This document shows, piece by piece, positions 37,254-46,560 of a DNA stretch of 64,000 nucleotides. Positions within the stretch are counted from its first letter, which is position 1, and the number at the start of each line of letters is the position of its first letter. The DNA is from Vibrio aestuarianus (GTDB lineage Bacteria > Pseudomonadota > Gammaproteobacteria > Enterobacterales > Vibrionaceae): contig NZ_JAAZTU010000005.1 in the NCBI RefSeq assembly GCF_012395185.1, positions 1 to 64,000 of the forward strand, read 5' to 3'. The notes below the pieces were generated by a model that did not search any database, was not told where the DNA came from, and saw only the letters and a program-made list of their open reading frames with translations. The translations under genes and the position numbers were made by a program.

Positions 37254-37889
37254 TTAAGAGCTAGTAGCGAAGTTTCTCATAGTCCCTCCGTATACCTTTG
37301 AATTAGGTTTAGCGAAATAACACACCCTTTTGAATAGCTCATTCTTCGATTGTGCAATATCTGATGCTTTCAGGTTTAAGCGATACACACCATTCTTGCA
37401 GAAATGAACTAGTGCTGGTTTCTCCTGTTTGATTGCACTGCACCATGCTTGCTTAATCAAGTCGGCTAGAGAGCCGTCTGACGCCCCTACATCCCCGAGT
37501 TGATAATAGATATCTTTGTTCAGGAAGAGTGCAACGTGGTAGTGGTACTGCTCAGAGGTATTCTTCTCTTTTGCCCAGATGTAACTGGTCTTGTTCTTTA
37601 AACCCCTTCCCCAGCTTTTCTCTTTACGTTTTATATCTACGTCCAATTTGGCATTTAGGGATTTGAAGAATCGAGTGATGACTTTCGAATCTGCATCATC
37701 GAAATCTTCGGGTAAGTGTAGGTCTATCCGAAAGACGGATAGCCTAGGATGATACTTCAATGCTTTCTCTATCAATTGAGAAATCTTGTAGAGGTAAAAC
37801 TTACGATAGAAGAATCGTTGCTTTCGTTTTGTTGGTTGAGGTAGGTCGTAGTTGTTGAATTTGTCTTCAGATGTGTACTGGTGATTCAT
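37254..37889 (-). CDS. Inovirus Gp2-like protein, copy 3
   Basis: 211 aa from the ATG at 37889 (an ATG at 37925 is possible). It has the same plan as its neighbours: FRIDLHLPEDF, TSYIWAKEKN, then YHYHVALFLNKD, which fits HUHUUU, and RVCYFAKPNSK with a Tyr and Lys near the C terminus where rolling-circle initiators keep their nucleophile. It is the best preserved of the three and lies next to the AT-rich non-coding stretch 37926-38469. A replication or nicking role is inferred from the motifs. Confidence 0.75.
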   Translation of the reverse strand: MNHQYTSEDKFNNYDLPQPTKRKQRFFYRKFYLYKISQLIEKALKYHPRLSVFRIDLHLPEDFDDADSKVITRFFKSLNAKLDVDIKRKEKSWGRGLKNKTSYIWAKEKNTSEQYHYHVALFLNKDIYYQLGDVGASDGSLADLIKQAWCSAIKQEKPALVHFCKNGVYRLNLKASDIAQSKNELFKRVCYFAKPNSKVYGGTMRNFATSS

Positions 37890-37925
37890 GGTGTTGTTAT
37901 CCCTATTCGTGTGTCTCTCATACAC

Positions 37926-38469
37926 ACAGGGAGTAACGTAAATTTTAGTAGTTGGTAGTTATGTATATTACCTATACCAACATATCTCATGACATCGAAA
38001 CGGCCTTGCCACAAAAACCAATCCCCTTTTTATAAAAACAGTAGTCTTTTTACGCAAAAATCAAAAAAACAGACTTAAGGATACAAATAATCATGTTTCC
38101 TTTCACTCGAAACTTATCACCTTGGATTTTCAATTCATTAAAACACACACACTATAACCAGAGGATGACATCCCATTCAGTTTATATCAAATCGTTAATT
38201 TGATTATCTATCAGATATGCTTTATATTAAATCCACTCAAAGTGAAAAATAACTTATGTCATATATCAGATGTGGATGACCTGTCCACTTTTTGAACACT
38301 GCTAAATGACATTCGAAATTATCGATCCTGAGTTTAATCTGAAACCTTATAGAAAAATCAGCAAAAAACCCACCACCAACCAACATAAAACCCACAAATT
38401 ATAGTTGTAAAACTATCAATTCTCCTACATTTCTCCTACACTAGACCGACAAAAATCTTGCACAAACGA
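37926..38469. promoter_or_regulatory. AT-rich non-coding region between Gp2-like and 422-aa genes
   Basis: 540 bases without a credible gene, very AT-rich, with divergent genes on both sides. It contains a perfect inverted repeat ATCAAAT-CGTTA-ATTTGAT (38186-38204) and two TATCAGAT copies (about 38209 and 38264), with poly-A and poly-T tracts. It should hold both promoters and could hold a replication origin for the excised island; no known origin type is recognised. Confidence 0.35.
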
Positions 38470-39735
38470 ATGACCATGAGTACTAGAAGATATTTAGAGC
38501 TGATCAAAAACTCATCAGAAGAAGATCTAAAACTTTATATTTATATAATTAAATGGGAATTAGAAAATAAAAGAGATGAGGTGATTGATTTAAGCAATAG
38601 GAACAAATCAAGCCTACAATTAATATTAAAAGAATTAATTAGAGACAAGCTCGATATTGAATATAAATACTTAGAAGGAGATGATTTAACTGAATATGAA
38701 AATGAAGATTTGGATGATTTCATTAGCTCTTTATTTTCACGCGCTCAGCAAATAAGAGGAGATATTAGTAAACAGATAGAATGGTTATCTGAACCAAGGC
38801 CACTATATTTTTTCTCAGTATTGATGCGCGCTGTTATCAATAACAACATTACTGACTTGTCTTACCCTGTAACATCAGTTGACTTCAAAAAAACAAAAAT
38901 TGACTTTAAAACAGCAAAGTCAACAAAAGATACTGATACTGATACTGATAAGCACAAACTCAGTAAATTCGCTCAAATGGCCTTAGACTATGCCAACCAG
39001 CCACATTTCCTTGCAGCTCTAAAAAACATTTGTCCAAACAAAACATCACCAGCTCAGGATAGTATCGCCAGAACACTTGAGTATATTGCTGTTTCTTGTC
39101 ATGTAGACGACCAAAGAGTAATGCTAGAAATAATTAATGATATAGAAAGTCTCTACCAATTGAGTTGTCGTTACGTAAACACAGAGTGGAACGTGTTTAA
39201 CTCAAACGATGAAAAATTGAACGCTTGGTATTACCATTACTTGATGAAAAAGTATCCAGGAACCGGCTTAAACACAACTAATGATTCCATTAAACAAAAA
39301 CATACCATTATGTGCATTTTTGACGTACTTTGCGCAACAACCTCACCTGATGATTTGAGTGAAAAAAGTAGCGAGGTTACAACATTTAAAAAAGTTGTAA
39401 AAGAACTCACTGATTCGTTTTCAAGAAAAGCTAAGTCTTCATCTTCACAAAGCAACGCCTTCAAAACTAAAGAAGAAAAAACACTAACATTCAGTGAGGT
39501 GGATTGGGCTAAGTTGATCGAGCTTACTGGCAGCGATGGAAAAAATGAGATTAAGGCCAAGCTTAAAAAGTTGATCGATAGAGAATTGGAAAATCGAAAA
39601 AATGCTAAAGAGGGCAATGTAGATCAAGATTCCAACGACAATCTTCAAGCAACTCAAACTCACCAAGAACAGCAAGATGATCGTTTTTTACGTCGTTTTT
39701 TCTCTAAAGAAAGAAAATATGCTGATCTGTTGTAG
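38470..39735 (+). CDS. Unknown 421-aa island protein
   Basis: Start taken at the ATG 38470 (an ATG at 38476 and a TTG at 38458 are alternatives; ribosome sites are weak for all). Helical and charged; Lys/Asp/Ser-rich linkers at about 150-165 and 315-335, and a basic C-terminal region (about 345-421). A tandem GATACT repeat (38929-38950) encodes a TDTDTD tract. No domain recognised. A protein of similar size and place occurs at the distal end of VSP-II, so it may be backbone. It is notably AT-rich compared with the core genes. Confidence 0.6.
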   Translation: MTMSTRRYLELIKNSSEEDLKLYIYIIKWELENKRDEVIDLSNRNKSSLQLILKELIRDKLDIEYKYLEGDDLTEYENEDLDDFISSLFSRAQQIRGDISKQIEWLSEPRPLYFFSVLMRAVINNNITDLSYPVTSVDFKKTKIDFKTAKSTKDTDTDTDKHKLSKFAQMALDYANQPHFLAALKNICPNKTSPAQDSIARTLEYIAVSCHVDDQRVMLEIINDIESLYQLSCRYVNTEWNVFNSNDEKLNAWYYHYLMKKYPGTGLNTTNDSIKQKHTIMCIFDVLCATTSPDDLSEKSSEVTTFKKVVKELTDSFSRKAKSSSSQSNAFKTKEEKTLTFSEVDWAKLIELTGSDGKNEIKAKLKKLIDRELENRKNAKEGNVDQDSNDNLQATQTHQEQQDDRFLRRFFSKERKYADLL

Positions 39736-39878
39736 TCAATGAAACGGCAGAACAACATAGTTACGCTTTCATCCAAAACAGTGGAGCGATTAGGTTCAGG
39801 CTAATTGCAATGTGATCTAGCCAAGATTTTTCGTAAATCACTCTGATTTTGAAAGAACGATGCTGTTGGTTTCTCCGT

Positions 39879-39899
39879 GATGTACCACCAAATGTACCA
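39879..39899. promoter_or_regulatory. Right arm-type repeats near attR
   Basis: GATGTACCA (39879-39887) and AATGTACCA (39891-39899) repeat the motif found before the integrase. They lie 60 bp inside attR, mirroring the left end, which supports a role in integration and excision. Confidence 0.45.
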
Positions 39900-39958
39900 A
39901 TAAATAAAATACAAACCAGTAAAATTTTTATTTAACAATAAGTTAAAATACAAAATTG

Positions 39959-39975
39959 AGTCTGGGAGGGCACCA
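39959..39975 (+). repeat. attR
   Basis: AGTCTGGGAGGGCACCA repeats the 3' end of the tRNA (15346-15364) with two bases missing. What follows is the tRNA's native terminator, so this is the island's distal junction. Confidence 0.8.
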
Positions 39976-39983
39976 AATTCTTG

Positions 39984-40019
39984 AAGGTTAGTAAGCGTAG
40001 TGTTTACTAACCTTTTTTT
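39984..40019 (+). terminator. Displaced terminator of the tRNA-Ile2 gene
   Basis: AAGGTTAGTAA pairs perfectly with TTACTAACCTT and runs into seven T. It lies 9 bp after attR and has no gene before it in the island direction, so it most likely ended the tRNA transcript before the island inserted. Confidence 0.8.
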
Positions 40020-40194
40020 GTACCTAACGATTTTGGGTCAGGTAAGCCCCGCTCACGCACTCTTCTCTGTCTTCTTCCAATACTAATCCGAATACTACGC
40101 TGTTGCCAAATGTGCCCTTCTGGCTAATAAAACTCTCTCATAGAGAACAAAGAGAGGTATTAAACTCGCAAACCAACCATAAGTAACTTAAATT

Positions 40195-40300
40195 GCACTT
40201 ATAGATAATTTCTTATACAGCCACCACAAAAGTGAATTATAGTGAACTTATATGTTAAGACGAACCCAATAGCGACAAAAGTACATTAAAAGGCACTTAT
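40195..40300. promoter_or_regulatory. Repeated CACTTAT-like boxes before hipB
   Basis: Three related boxes (GCACTTATA, GAACTTATA, GCACTTATG) start at 40195, 40244 and 40293, exactly 49 bp apart, in the gap before the antitoxin gene; the last overlaps its ribosome site. HipB-type proteins repress their own operon by binding repeated operators, which these could be. Confidence 0.35.
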
Positions 40301-40634
40301 GAAAAAAGGCAAGATGGTAAAGGCACAACCTATGCCTGATTTGAATACCGAGTTCAGTATGGAAACACTAGGGAGCGCCATTCGCGCAAAGCGCACCGAT
40401 AGAGGCTGGCGTATTGATGATCTCGCTTCAAAAGCCAATTTATCTCGTAGAACAGTCATGAAGGTAGAAAAAGGCGATACTAGTGTCACCTTTGCCAATG
40501 TACTCGTCCTCATGGATATTGTAGGACTGTCGTTACGCCTTATCGACTTAAACCTATTTGTTCGTCCACATAGCCAAATAACCTCCCAAGCTGAAAACAG
40601 CGTGAGAAGCAATGAGGACGGTTGGTATGAGTAA
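40299..40634 (+). CDS. HipB-like Xre antitoxin
   Basis: 111 aa with an Xre-type helix-turn-helix (about 22-80: LGSAIRAKRTDRGWRIDDLASKANLSRRTVMKVEKG, then NVLVLMDIVGLSLRLIDL). As in HipBA it would bind its own promoter and cover the kinase toxin. An AAGG site precedes the ATG. The hipA-like gene starts inside its last codons (ATGAGTAA). It lies outside the island, between attR and glmS. Confidence 0.8.
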   Translation: MKKGKMVKAQPMPDLNTEFSMETLGSAIRAKRTDRGWRIDDLASKANLSRRTVMKVEKGDTSVTFANVLVLMDIVGLSLRLIDLNLFVRPHSQITSQAENSVRSNEDGWYE

Positions 40635-41043
40635 GTTACAACAGTTAGACGTGTTTATCGGTACGAATACCAAAATTGGTCGTTTGATTCTTCCTGTCGG
40701 AACAGAAACAGAGTTCTCATTCATCTATGAAGATGAATGGAAACACACTGGTTTCCCGATTTCGCCACACATCCCTTTCGATGATCGGGCTTCGCCACGT
40801 AGTATTGAGAACTACCTCAGAAATCTCCTTCCTGAAGGAGAAGCCTTTGAGGAGATGATACAAAACACCACTATCTCCAAAAGCAACACGTTCGGGCTGA
40901 TTCGTAAGCTTGGTGCGGAAACTTCTGGCGCACTATCTTTTCGAGTTCCAGGCTCAGAACCTGGGGAAACCAGCTTTAGATCTGTACCTGATGATGAACT
41001 AATAGAACGACTAGAGCGAAATCTAGGGCCATTAGTTTATTGA
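40627..41043 (+). pseudogene. hipA reduced to its N-terminal domain
   Basis: 138 aa from the ATG at 40627, overlapping hipB. It contains the HipA N-terminal subdomain 1 (LDVFIGTNTKIGRLIL, PFDDRASPRSIENYLRNLLPEGEAFEEM, GLIRKLGAETSGALSF) and then stops; the kinase core of about 300 residues (ATP loop, catalytic Asp) is absent and not found downstream. It is either a decayed hipA or an orphan like HipS of the split HipBST systems, where this domain acts as the antitoxin. No HipT partner follows, so decay is more likely. Confidence 0.7.
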
Positions 41044-41270
41044 ATGGTTAATGCAGGAGCTATAGTAAACAATTTATACATTATTATTGGACAGGAACGC
41101 GTTTCCGAAAATCGAACATTAGTAATTGATGAATAACTTTTTATAGTGCAAAGAGTGTTCTTTGAGTTGCGTTAATAGTGCGTACTCTGTGATTGGATTA
41201 ATGTTAAATGCTCGACGGTCAGTACAATAGCTATAACACTGACCGCCACTGAAAGGCTTGTTTAGTAAAG

Positions 41271-41507
41271 TTAAAAATCACTTGTCAGGTAAAGAACTAC
41301 TTGTTTGCTGCCTTCTGGGTGGAATCTTAATGTAGCGTCGACATTGTTTATTCTTTCGCGTTCTCTGAAGGCATGAACCTGTTTGAGTTCTTTGAGTAGA
41401 TACGTTCGCTTTGCATCGTCGAATTTATCACCATCTTCAGCAAACCCTATTATCTCCATTTCTGGATCTAACTGCTCTAATGCTTTCATCATTTCTTTAA
41501 CTTTCAT
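41271..41507 (-). CDS. Small unknown protein, 78 aa
   Basis: A well-formed short gene: an AAAGGA site 9 bp before the ATG and a protein with an N-terminal helix (MKVKEMMKALEQLDPEMEI), an acidic turn (EDGDKFDDAK) and a C-terminal strand pair (VDATLRFHPEGSKQVVLYL). Cytoplasmic. No family recognised. It is solitary between the hip remnant and glmS. Confidence 0.6.
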   Translation of the reverse strand: MKVKEMMKALEQLDPEMEIIGFAEDGDKFDDAKRTYLLKELKQVHAFRERERINNVDATLRFHPEGSKQVVLYLTSDF

Positions 41508-41948
41508 TTGGCTAAATCCTTTAATTTATTATCCGATAAATTGTTAGTTGGTTGTATTCCCCACCAAAAAAACAATACCACGCAAACCTTCACAACTCAA
41601 CCTAACTCATTGTTTTAATTATAGTTATCATTATGGTTACATTATAGGGTAACCCTTGGTTATGCGACGTTCAGGCTATATCATCCATGAAAACTGGCAT
41701 TAAATATGAGCAAGACAGCATGAGGAAGGTTGATGTTTTGGTGGATAGATCCCTAATACAACATGGGGACCAGCACCGACCAGCAATATAAGTGTGGCTA
41801 ACTTTTAGTAGGGGAAACTAACGTTAACAATACATGAATGATAAAGGGGCATTTTTGATTTAGAAATGACAGCGTACCGATGAGAACGCTGCCATTTTAG
41901 TATGAGACTTCATTACTCCCATACAACCCATATCATTCGTACAGAGTA
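41508..41948. other. Gene-free stretch before glmS
   Basis: About 440 bases with no credible ORF, tRNA or strong terminator on either strand. It contains AT-rich sequence downstream of glmS and the promoter of the small 41271-41507 gene. Nothing else was recognised. Confidence 0.4.
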
Positions 41949-43781
41949 TTACTCAACCGTTACCGCTTTCGCTAGGTTACGTGGTTGGTCTACGTCGGTC
42001 CCTTTGATCAATGCAACGTGATAGGAGAGTAGCTGCATTGGTATGGTGTAATAGATAGGTGCTGTGATATCACTGACATGCGGCATGGTGATGATTTTCA
42101 TGTTTTCATCACCTTCAAAGCCTGCTTTTTCGTCAGCAAAGACATACAACAAGCCACCACGAGCGCGAACTTCTTCCACGTTTGATTTTAGTTTTTCAAG
42201 CAGTTCATTATTCGGTGCAACAACGACTACTGGCATGTCTGCGTCAATTAATGCTAACGGGCCATGTTTCAATTCACCGGCCGCATAGGCTTCTGCGTGA
42301 ATATACGAAATCTCTTTCAGTTTTAACGAAGCTTCCATCGCAATCGGGTAGAATTCACCGCGACCTAAAAATAACGTGTGATGCTTGTCAGCAAAATCTG
42401 TCGCTAACGCTTCAATTTCTTTATCAAATGACAAGGCTTGTTCAATTTGAGCTGGCAATGCATGCAATGCTTCTACTATCTCTGCTTCTTTTTCACGGCC
42501 AATCACACCTTTTTGTTTGCCAAGTGCGGTAACCATCATTAATAAAGCGGCTAATTGAGTAGTAAAGGCTTTGGTTGATGCAACACCGATCTCGGTGCCA
42601 GCACGAGTCATGAAGGCAAAATCAGACTCACGAACCAAAGATGAACCCGCGACGTTACAGACTGTCATGGCTGCCATGTAACCTTTTTCTTTCGCTAGAC
42701 GTAATGCAGCCAGAGTATCGGCCGTTTCACCAGATTGAGAAAGGGTAATTAACAAACTGTTTGGACGAGTAACAAACTTACGGTAACGGAACTCTGATGC
42801 AATCTCAACATCACAACTTACGCCAGCAAGTGATTCAAACCAATAACGAGCCGCCATGCCAGAGTTATAAGATGTCCCACATGCGATGATCTGCACGTGT
42901 TCCACTTTGTTGAGTATTTCTTCAGCATTGACACCAATGGCGTTAGTAATAACAGAATCAGCTGAAATGCGCCCTTCCATCGTATTGATCAACGCTGTTG
43001 GCTGCTCAAAGATCTCTTTTTGCATGAAGTGACGATATTTGCCTTTATCACCAGCATCATGTTCAGCATTAGACTGTGTTTCTTCACGCTCTACTGGGTT
43101 GCCATTGGTATCAAAAATAGCGACTTCACGACGAGTGATTTCAGCAACATCACCTTCTTCAAGGTATATAAAGCGACGAGTTACGCTTAAAAGCGCCAAT
43201 TGATCAGAAGCTAAGAAGTTTTCACCAACCCCTAAGCCAATTACGATAGGGCTACCTGAACGCGCGACAACAATACGGCTCGGATCTTTACGATCAACCA
43301 CGACCGTACCATAAGCACCACTTAGTTGCTTAGCCGTTTTTTGCAGCGCTTCACGCAAAGAAGAAGAACTACGAAGCTCCCACTCCACTAGGTGTGCAAT
43401 GACTTCTGTATCAGTTTGAGATTCGAATACGTAGCCACGTTCACGTAACATTTCACGTAATTGTTCATAGTTTTCAATAATGCCGTTATGCACAACAGCG
43501 ATGTCGCCCGACATGTGTGGATGGGCGTTAGCCTCAGAAGGTTCACCGTGTGTCGCCCAACGAGTATGTGCAATGCCAGTACCACCAACAACGTTTTGTT
43601 TTTCAACGGCATCAGCAAGTTCTTGAACTTTGCCTAAACGACGTACGCGAGTGAGGTTGCTTTCACTATCAACAACGGCAACACCAGCAGAGTCATAGCC
43701 TCGGTATTCTAAACGACGCAGTCCTTCAACTAGAATTTCTGCCACATCTCGTTGTGCTACTGCACCGACGATTCCACACAT
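41949..43781 (-). CDS. glmS: Glucosamine-6-phosphate synthase
   Basis: Converts fructose-6-phosphate and glutamine to glucosamine-6-phosphate, the entry to peptidoglycan and LPS amino sugars. 610 aa: N-terminal glutamine amidotransferase with nucleophile Cys2 (MCGIVGAV) and [11 protein letters not shown], then two SIS sugar-isomerase domains ([29 protein letters not shown]) and the closing [13 protein letters not shown]. It lies 82 bp downstream of the DeoR-type regulator on the same strand, the arrangement in V. cholerae. Confidence 0.97.
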   Translation of the reverse strand: MCGIVGAVAQRDVAEILVEGLRRLEYRGYDSAGVAVVDSESNLTRVRRLGKVQELADAVEKQNVVGGTGIAHTRWATHGEPSEANAHPHMSGDIAVVHNGIIENYEQLREMLRERGYVFESQTDTEVIAHLVEWELRSSSSLREALQKTAKQLSGAYGTVVVDRKDPSRIVVARSGSPIVIGLGVGENFLASDQLALLSVTRRFIYLEEGDVAEITRREVAIFDTNGNPVEREETQSNAEHDAGDKGKYRHFMQKEIFEQPTALINTMEGRISADSVITNAIGVNAEEILNKVEHVQIIACGTSYNSGMAARYWFESLAGVSCDVEIASEFRYRKFVTRPNSLLITLSQSGETADTLAALRLAKEKGYMAAMTVCNVAGSSLVRESDFAFMTRAGTEIGVASTKAFTTQLAALLMMVTALGKQKGVIGREKEAEIVEALHALPAQIEQALSFDKEIEALATDFADKHHTLFLGRGEFYPIAMEASLKLKEISYIHAEAYAAGELKHGPLALIDADMPVVVVAPNNELLEKLKSNVEEVRARGGLLYVFADEKAGFEGDENMKIITMPHVSDITAPIYYTIPMQLLSYHVALIKGTDVDQPRNLAKAVTVE

Positions 43782-43863
43782 AAGGTTTCACTCCATTTTA
43801 GATTTATGTTTCATCCCTAAAGCCGCAAGCGAAAGGCTTAACTTAGAGACGTTTAATACGTTG

Positions 43864-44625
43864 TTAAGCGCGAATAACTCGAACTTGATGAGATTCAATC
43901 AGCGCAGCCTTTTCGTCGCTCAGTTCATTATCAGTAACCAGAACGTTGATGTGTTCCCATGCCAGCTCTAGATTAGGAATTTTGCGTCCAACCTTGTCAG
44001 ATTCAATCATGACAATCACTTCACGGGAAACTTCAGCCATCACTTTGCTCAGCCCCACTAATTCATTGAATGTGGTGGTGCCGCGATCTAGGTCGATACC
44101 ATCGGCACCAATAAAGAGTTGATCAAAATCGTAAGAGCGCAAGACTGACTCGGCGACCTTTCCTTGAAAAGATTCGGAATGAGCATCCCAAGTCCCGCCG
44201 GTCATTAATAATGTAGGTTCACTTTCTAATTCGTTCAGAGCATTCGCCACATTTAATGAGTTGGTCATCACCACCAGACCACGTTTTTCATTCAACTGCT
44301 GAATTAATGCCGCTGTAGTGCTACCACAATCGATCACGATGCGGTTATGGTCACGGATCAGCTTTGCAGCGGCTCTTGCTAGCTTTAACTTTCGGTTCGA
44401 AACTTTAGGGCTAAATTCATCACTCACCACTTCTTTAGGCAAAGCGATGGCACCGCCATAGCGACGCAGCAACTGACCATTTTTTTCAAGAGAAGCCAAA
44501 TCCTTTCTAATCGTCACCTCTGAGGTTTCAAATTGACCGGATAGAGCCTCAACACTGACTTCACCTTGTTCATTCACTAAGTTAGCGATGGTGTGTCTTC
44601 TAAGCTGTGTGTTTCGTTTCGACAT
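43864..44625 (-). CDS. DeoR-family transcriptional regulator
   Basis: 253 aa. An N-terminal DeoR winged helix (MSKRNTQLRRHTIANLVNEQGEVSVEALSGQF as the recognition region, VTIRKDLASLEKNGQLLRRYGGA) and a C-terminal DeoR sugar-phosphate sensor (IDCGSTTAALIQQL, FIGADGIDLDRG). Its place before glmS suggests control of amino-sugar or hexose-phosphate genes. CGAAAC-type repeats just upstream are likely its own operators. A regulator in the same place is known in V. cholerae; its effector is not evident from sequence. Confidence 0.88.
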   Translation of the reverse strand: MSKRNTQLRRHTIANLVNEQGEVSVEALSGQFETSEVTIRKDLASLEKNGQLLRRYGGAIALPKEVVSDEFSPKVSNRKLKLARAAAKLIRDHNRIVIDCGSTTAALIQQLNEKRGLVVMTNSLNVANALNELESEPTLLMTGGTWDAHSESFQGKVAESVLRSYDFDQLFIGADGIDLDRGTTTFNELVGLSKVMAEVSREVIVMIESDKVGRKIPNLELAWEHINVLVTDNELSDEKAALIESHQVRVIRA

Positions 44626-44646
44626 GTTTATTTATTTTCAATATTA

Positions 44647-44703
44647 CGAACCGAAACAAATAATATCCGAAACGAAACTTTACTGTCTATTTATTTCGAA
44701 CCA
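44647..44703. promoter_or_regulatory. CGAAAC-repeat operators of the DeoR regulator
   Basis: Repeated elements CGAACCGAAAC (44647-44657), CCGAAACGAAAC (44667-44678) and TTCGAACC (44696-44703), with GTTTCGTTTCG overlapping the regulator's start codon. Direct repeats of this kind are typical DeoR-family binding sites; they lie in the divergent gap between the regulator and pyk and could affect both. Confidence 0.5.
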
Positions 44704-45052
44704 AAAAATTAATAATTCACACTAAAACCTTGTCCTAAGACAATTCTTAGACAGTGATATTGAACTCATTAGGTGGTAGAATTCGCGCCGAAAAGAAAAA
44801 AAATTACAGAATTGACCGTTATTTTTTTGCAACTTACTGGGTTTAGGCTAAATAAGTGGCAGAATTACGACACAAAATCCGCAACAGTTGGTCATAAAAT
44901 GACTAAACTGTTGAAAGACTTTCAGCTCTTTGGTCACAAAATCACTGAAATTGATGTAGGGTAATAGATAAGAATAGATTGCCACTTGTGATGACTTGAG
45001 AGCACAAAACTAACTTTCAAATTGTAATAAAATTTACCGGAGAGAACCTTCC

Positions 45053-46465
45053 ATGAAAAAGACCAAAATCGTATGTACGATTGGCCCTAAAACTGAATCT
45101 GTAGAGAAACTAACTGAACTAGTAAACGCTGGCATGAACGTTATGCGTTTAAACTTCTCTCACGGTGACTTCGCAGAGCACGGTACTCGTATCTCGAACT
45201 TCCGTAAAGTAATGGAAAATACTGGTAAGACTCTAGCTATCCTTTTGGATACTAAAGGCCCTGAAATCCGTACTATCAAACTAGAAAACGGCGATGACGT
45301 TGATCTAGTTGCTGGTCAAGAGTTTACATTTACTACTGACACTAGCGTTGTTGGTAACAAAGACACTGTAGCTGTTACTTACGCAGGTTTTGCGAACGAC
45401 CTAACTGTAGGCAATACAATCCTTGTTGATGACGGCCTAATCGAAATGGAAGTTATCGCGACTACAGCTACTGAAGTTAAGTGTAAAGTTCTAAACAATG
45501 GTGCACTAGGCGAAAACAAAGGTGTTAACTTACCTAATGTTTCAGTAAACCTACCAGCACTATCTGAAAAAGATAAAGCAGACCTTAAATTTGGTTGTGA
45601 GCAAGGCGTTGACTTTGTTGCTGCTTCTTTCATTCGTAAAGCTGACGATGTACGTGAAATTCGCGAACTGCTAACAGCAAACGGCGGCGCTAGCATCCAA
45701 ATCATCTCTAAAATTGAAAACCAAGAAGGCGTTGATAACTTTGACGAAATTCTTGAGCTTTCTGACGGCATCATGGTTGCACGTGGCGACCTAGGTGTAG
45801 AGATCCCAGCTGAAGAAGTTATCTTCGCTCAGAAAATGATGATCGAAAAATGTAACCGCGCACGTAAAGTCGTTATTACTGCAACTCAAATGCTTGATTC
45901 TATGATCAAGAACCCACGTCCAACTCGCGCAGAAGCTGGTGACGTTGCGAACGCAGTAATGGATGGTACCGATGCAGTAATGCTTTCTGGTGAAACTGCT
46001 AAAGGTAAATACCCAGTTGAAGCTGTAACTATTATGGCGCAAATCTGTGCTCGTACAGATAGTGCTCTAAAAGCAGAACTAGGTTCACGTCTAGACAGCC
46101 CTCGCCTACGTATCACAGAAGCGGTATGTAAAGGTGCTGTTGATACAGCAGAGAAGCTAGCTGCACCACTTATCGTTGTTGCAACTGAAGCGGGTAAATC
46201 TGCACGTTCAGTACGTAAATACTTCCCAACAGCGAACATCATCGCAGTAACAACTAACGCGAAAACAGCGGCTCAGCTAGTGCTGACTAAAGGTGTTACT
46301 CCTGTTGTTGTTGATAGCATCGAAAACACAGACGCTTTCTACATCAATGGTAAAGAAATTGCTCTAGCTTCTGGTCTAGGCAAAAAAGGTGATATCGTGG
46401 TTATGGTTTCTGGTGCTCTTGTTGCTTCAGGTACTACAAACACAGCATCTGTTCACGTTCTATAA
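45053..46465 (+). CDS. pykF: Pyruvate kinase
   Basis: Makes pyruvate and ATP from phosphoenolpyruvate. 470 aa, the PykF length: [28 protein letters not shown], the active-site Lys in [12 protein letters not shown], and [13 protein letters not shown]. The C-terminal regulatory domain is complete ([17 protein letters not shown]). Codon use is markedly biased toward a few codons, as expected of a highly expressed gene. The 420-bp region upstream carries the DeoR-type repeats and must hold its promoter; a CGGAGAG site precedes the ATG. Confidence 0.95.
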   Translation: MKKTKIVCTIGPKTESVEKLTELVNAGMNVMRLNFSHGDFAEHGTRISNFRKVMENTGKTLAILLDTKGPEIRTIKLENGDDVDLVAGQEFTFTTDTSVVGNKDTVAVTYAGFANDLTVGNTILVDDGLIEMEVIATTATEVKCKVLNNGALGENKGVNLPNVSVNLPALSEKDKADLKFGCEQGVDFVAASFIRKADDVREIRELLTANGGASIQIISKIENQEGVDNFDEILELSDGIMVARGDLGVEIPAEEVIFAQKMMIEKCNRARKVVITATQMLDSMIKNPRPTRAEAGDVANAVMDGTDAVMLSGETAKGKYPVEAVTIMAQICARTDSALKAELGSRLDSPRLRITEAVCKGAVDTAEKLAAPLIVVATEAGKSARSVRKYFPTANIIAVTTNAKTAAQLVLTKGVTPVVVDSIENTDAFYINGKEIALASGLGKKGDIVVMVSGALVASGTTNTASVHVL

Positions 46466-46486
46466 TCGAGCGTCGAATAAAAACAG

Positions 46487-46514
46487 AAAAATCGGGGCTT
46501 GCCCCGATTTTTTG
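46487..46514 (+). terminator. pykF terminator
   Basis: AATCGGGGC pairs with GCCCCGATT around TT, followed by six T, 22 bp after the stop codon. Confidence 0.9.
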
Positions 46515-46560
46515 TTTCTGCAATTTGAATTATGTAGGCTGATCACCAAGGTATTTGCAT

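Larger units (their letters stand above)
15346..39975. mobile_element. Genomic island integrated in tRNA-Ile2, VSP-II-like backbone
   Basis: The island spans about 24.6 kb between attL (15346-15364, in the tRNA) and attR (39959-39975). It has a P4-type integrase at the tRNA end, RadC, DUF2787 proteins, a WYL-type regulator, RNase H, an AlpA-like regulator and Gp2-like proteins. The tRNA's own terminator now lies just beyond attR (39984-40019), showing the junction. V. cholerae carries VSP-II at the same site beside rpoD, with several of the same backbone families. No conjugation or phage-structural genes are seen, so transfer would depend on helpers. Confidence 0.88.

Noticed and set aside
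15365..39958. CRISPR array or cas genes on the island
   Set aside because: No regularly spaced repeats and no Cas-like protein were found; the few direct repeats are att, arm or terminator repeats.
44773..44964. 63-aa frame upstream of pykF
   Set aside because: No ribosome site and no coding character; it lies in the pykF promoter region.
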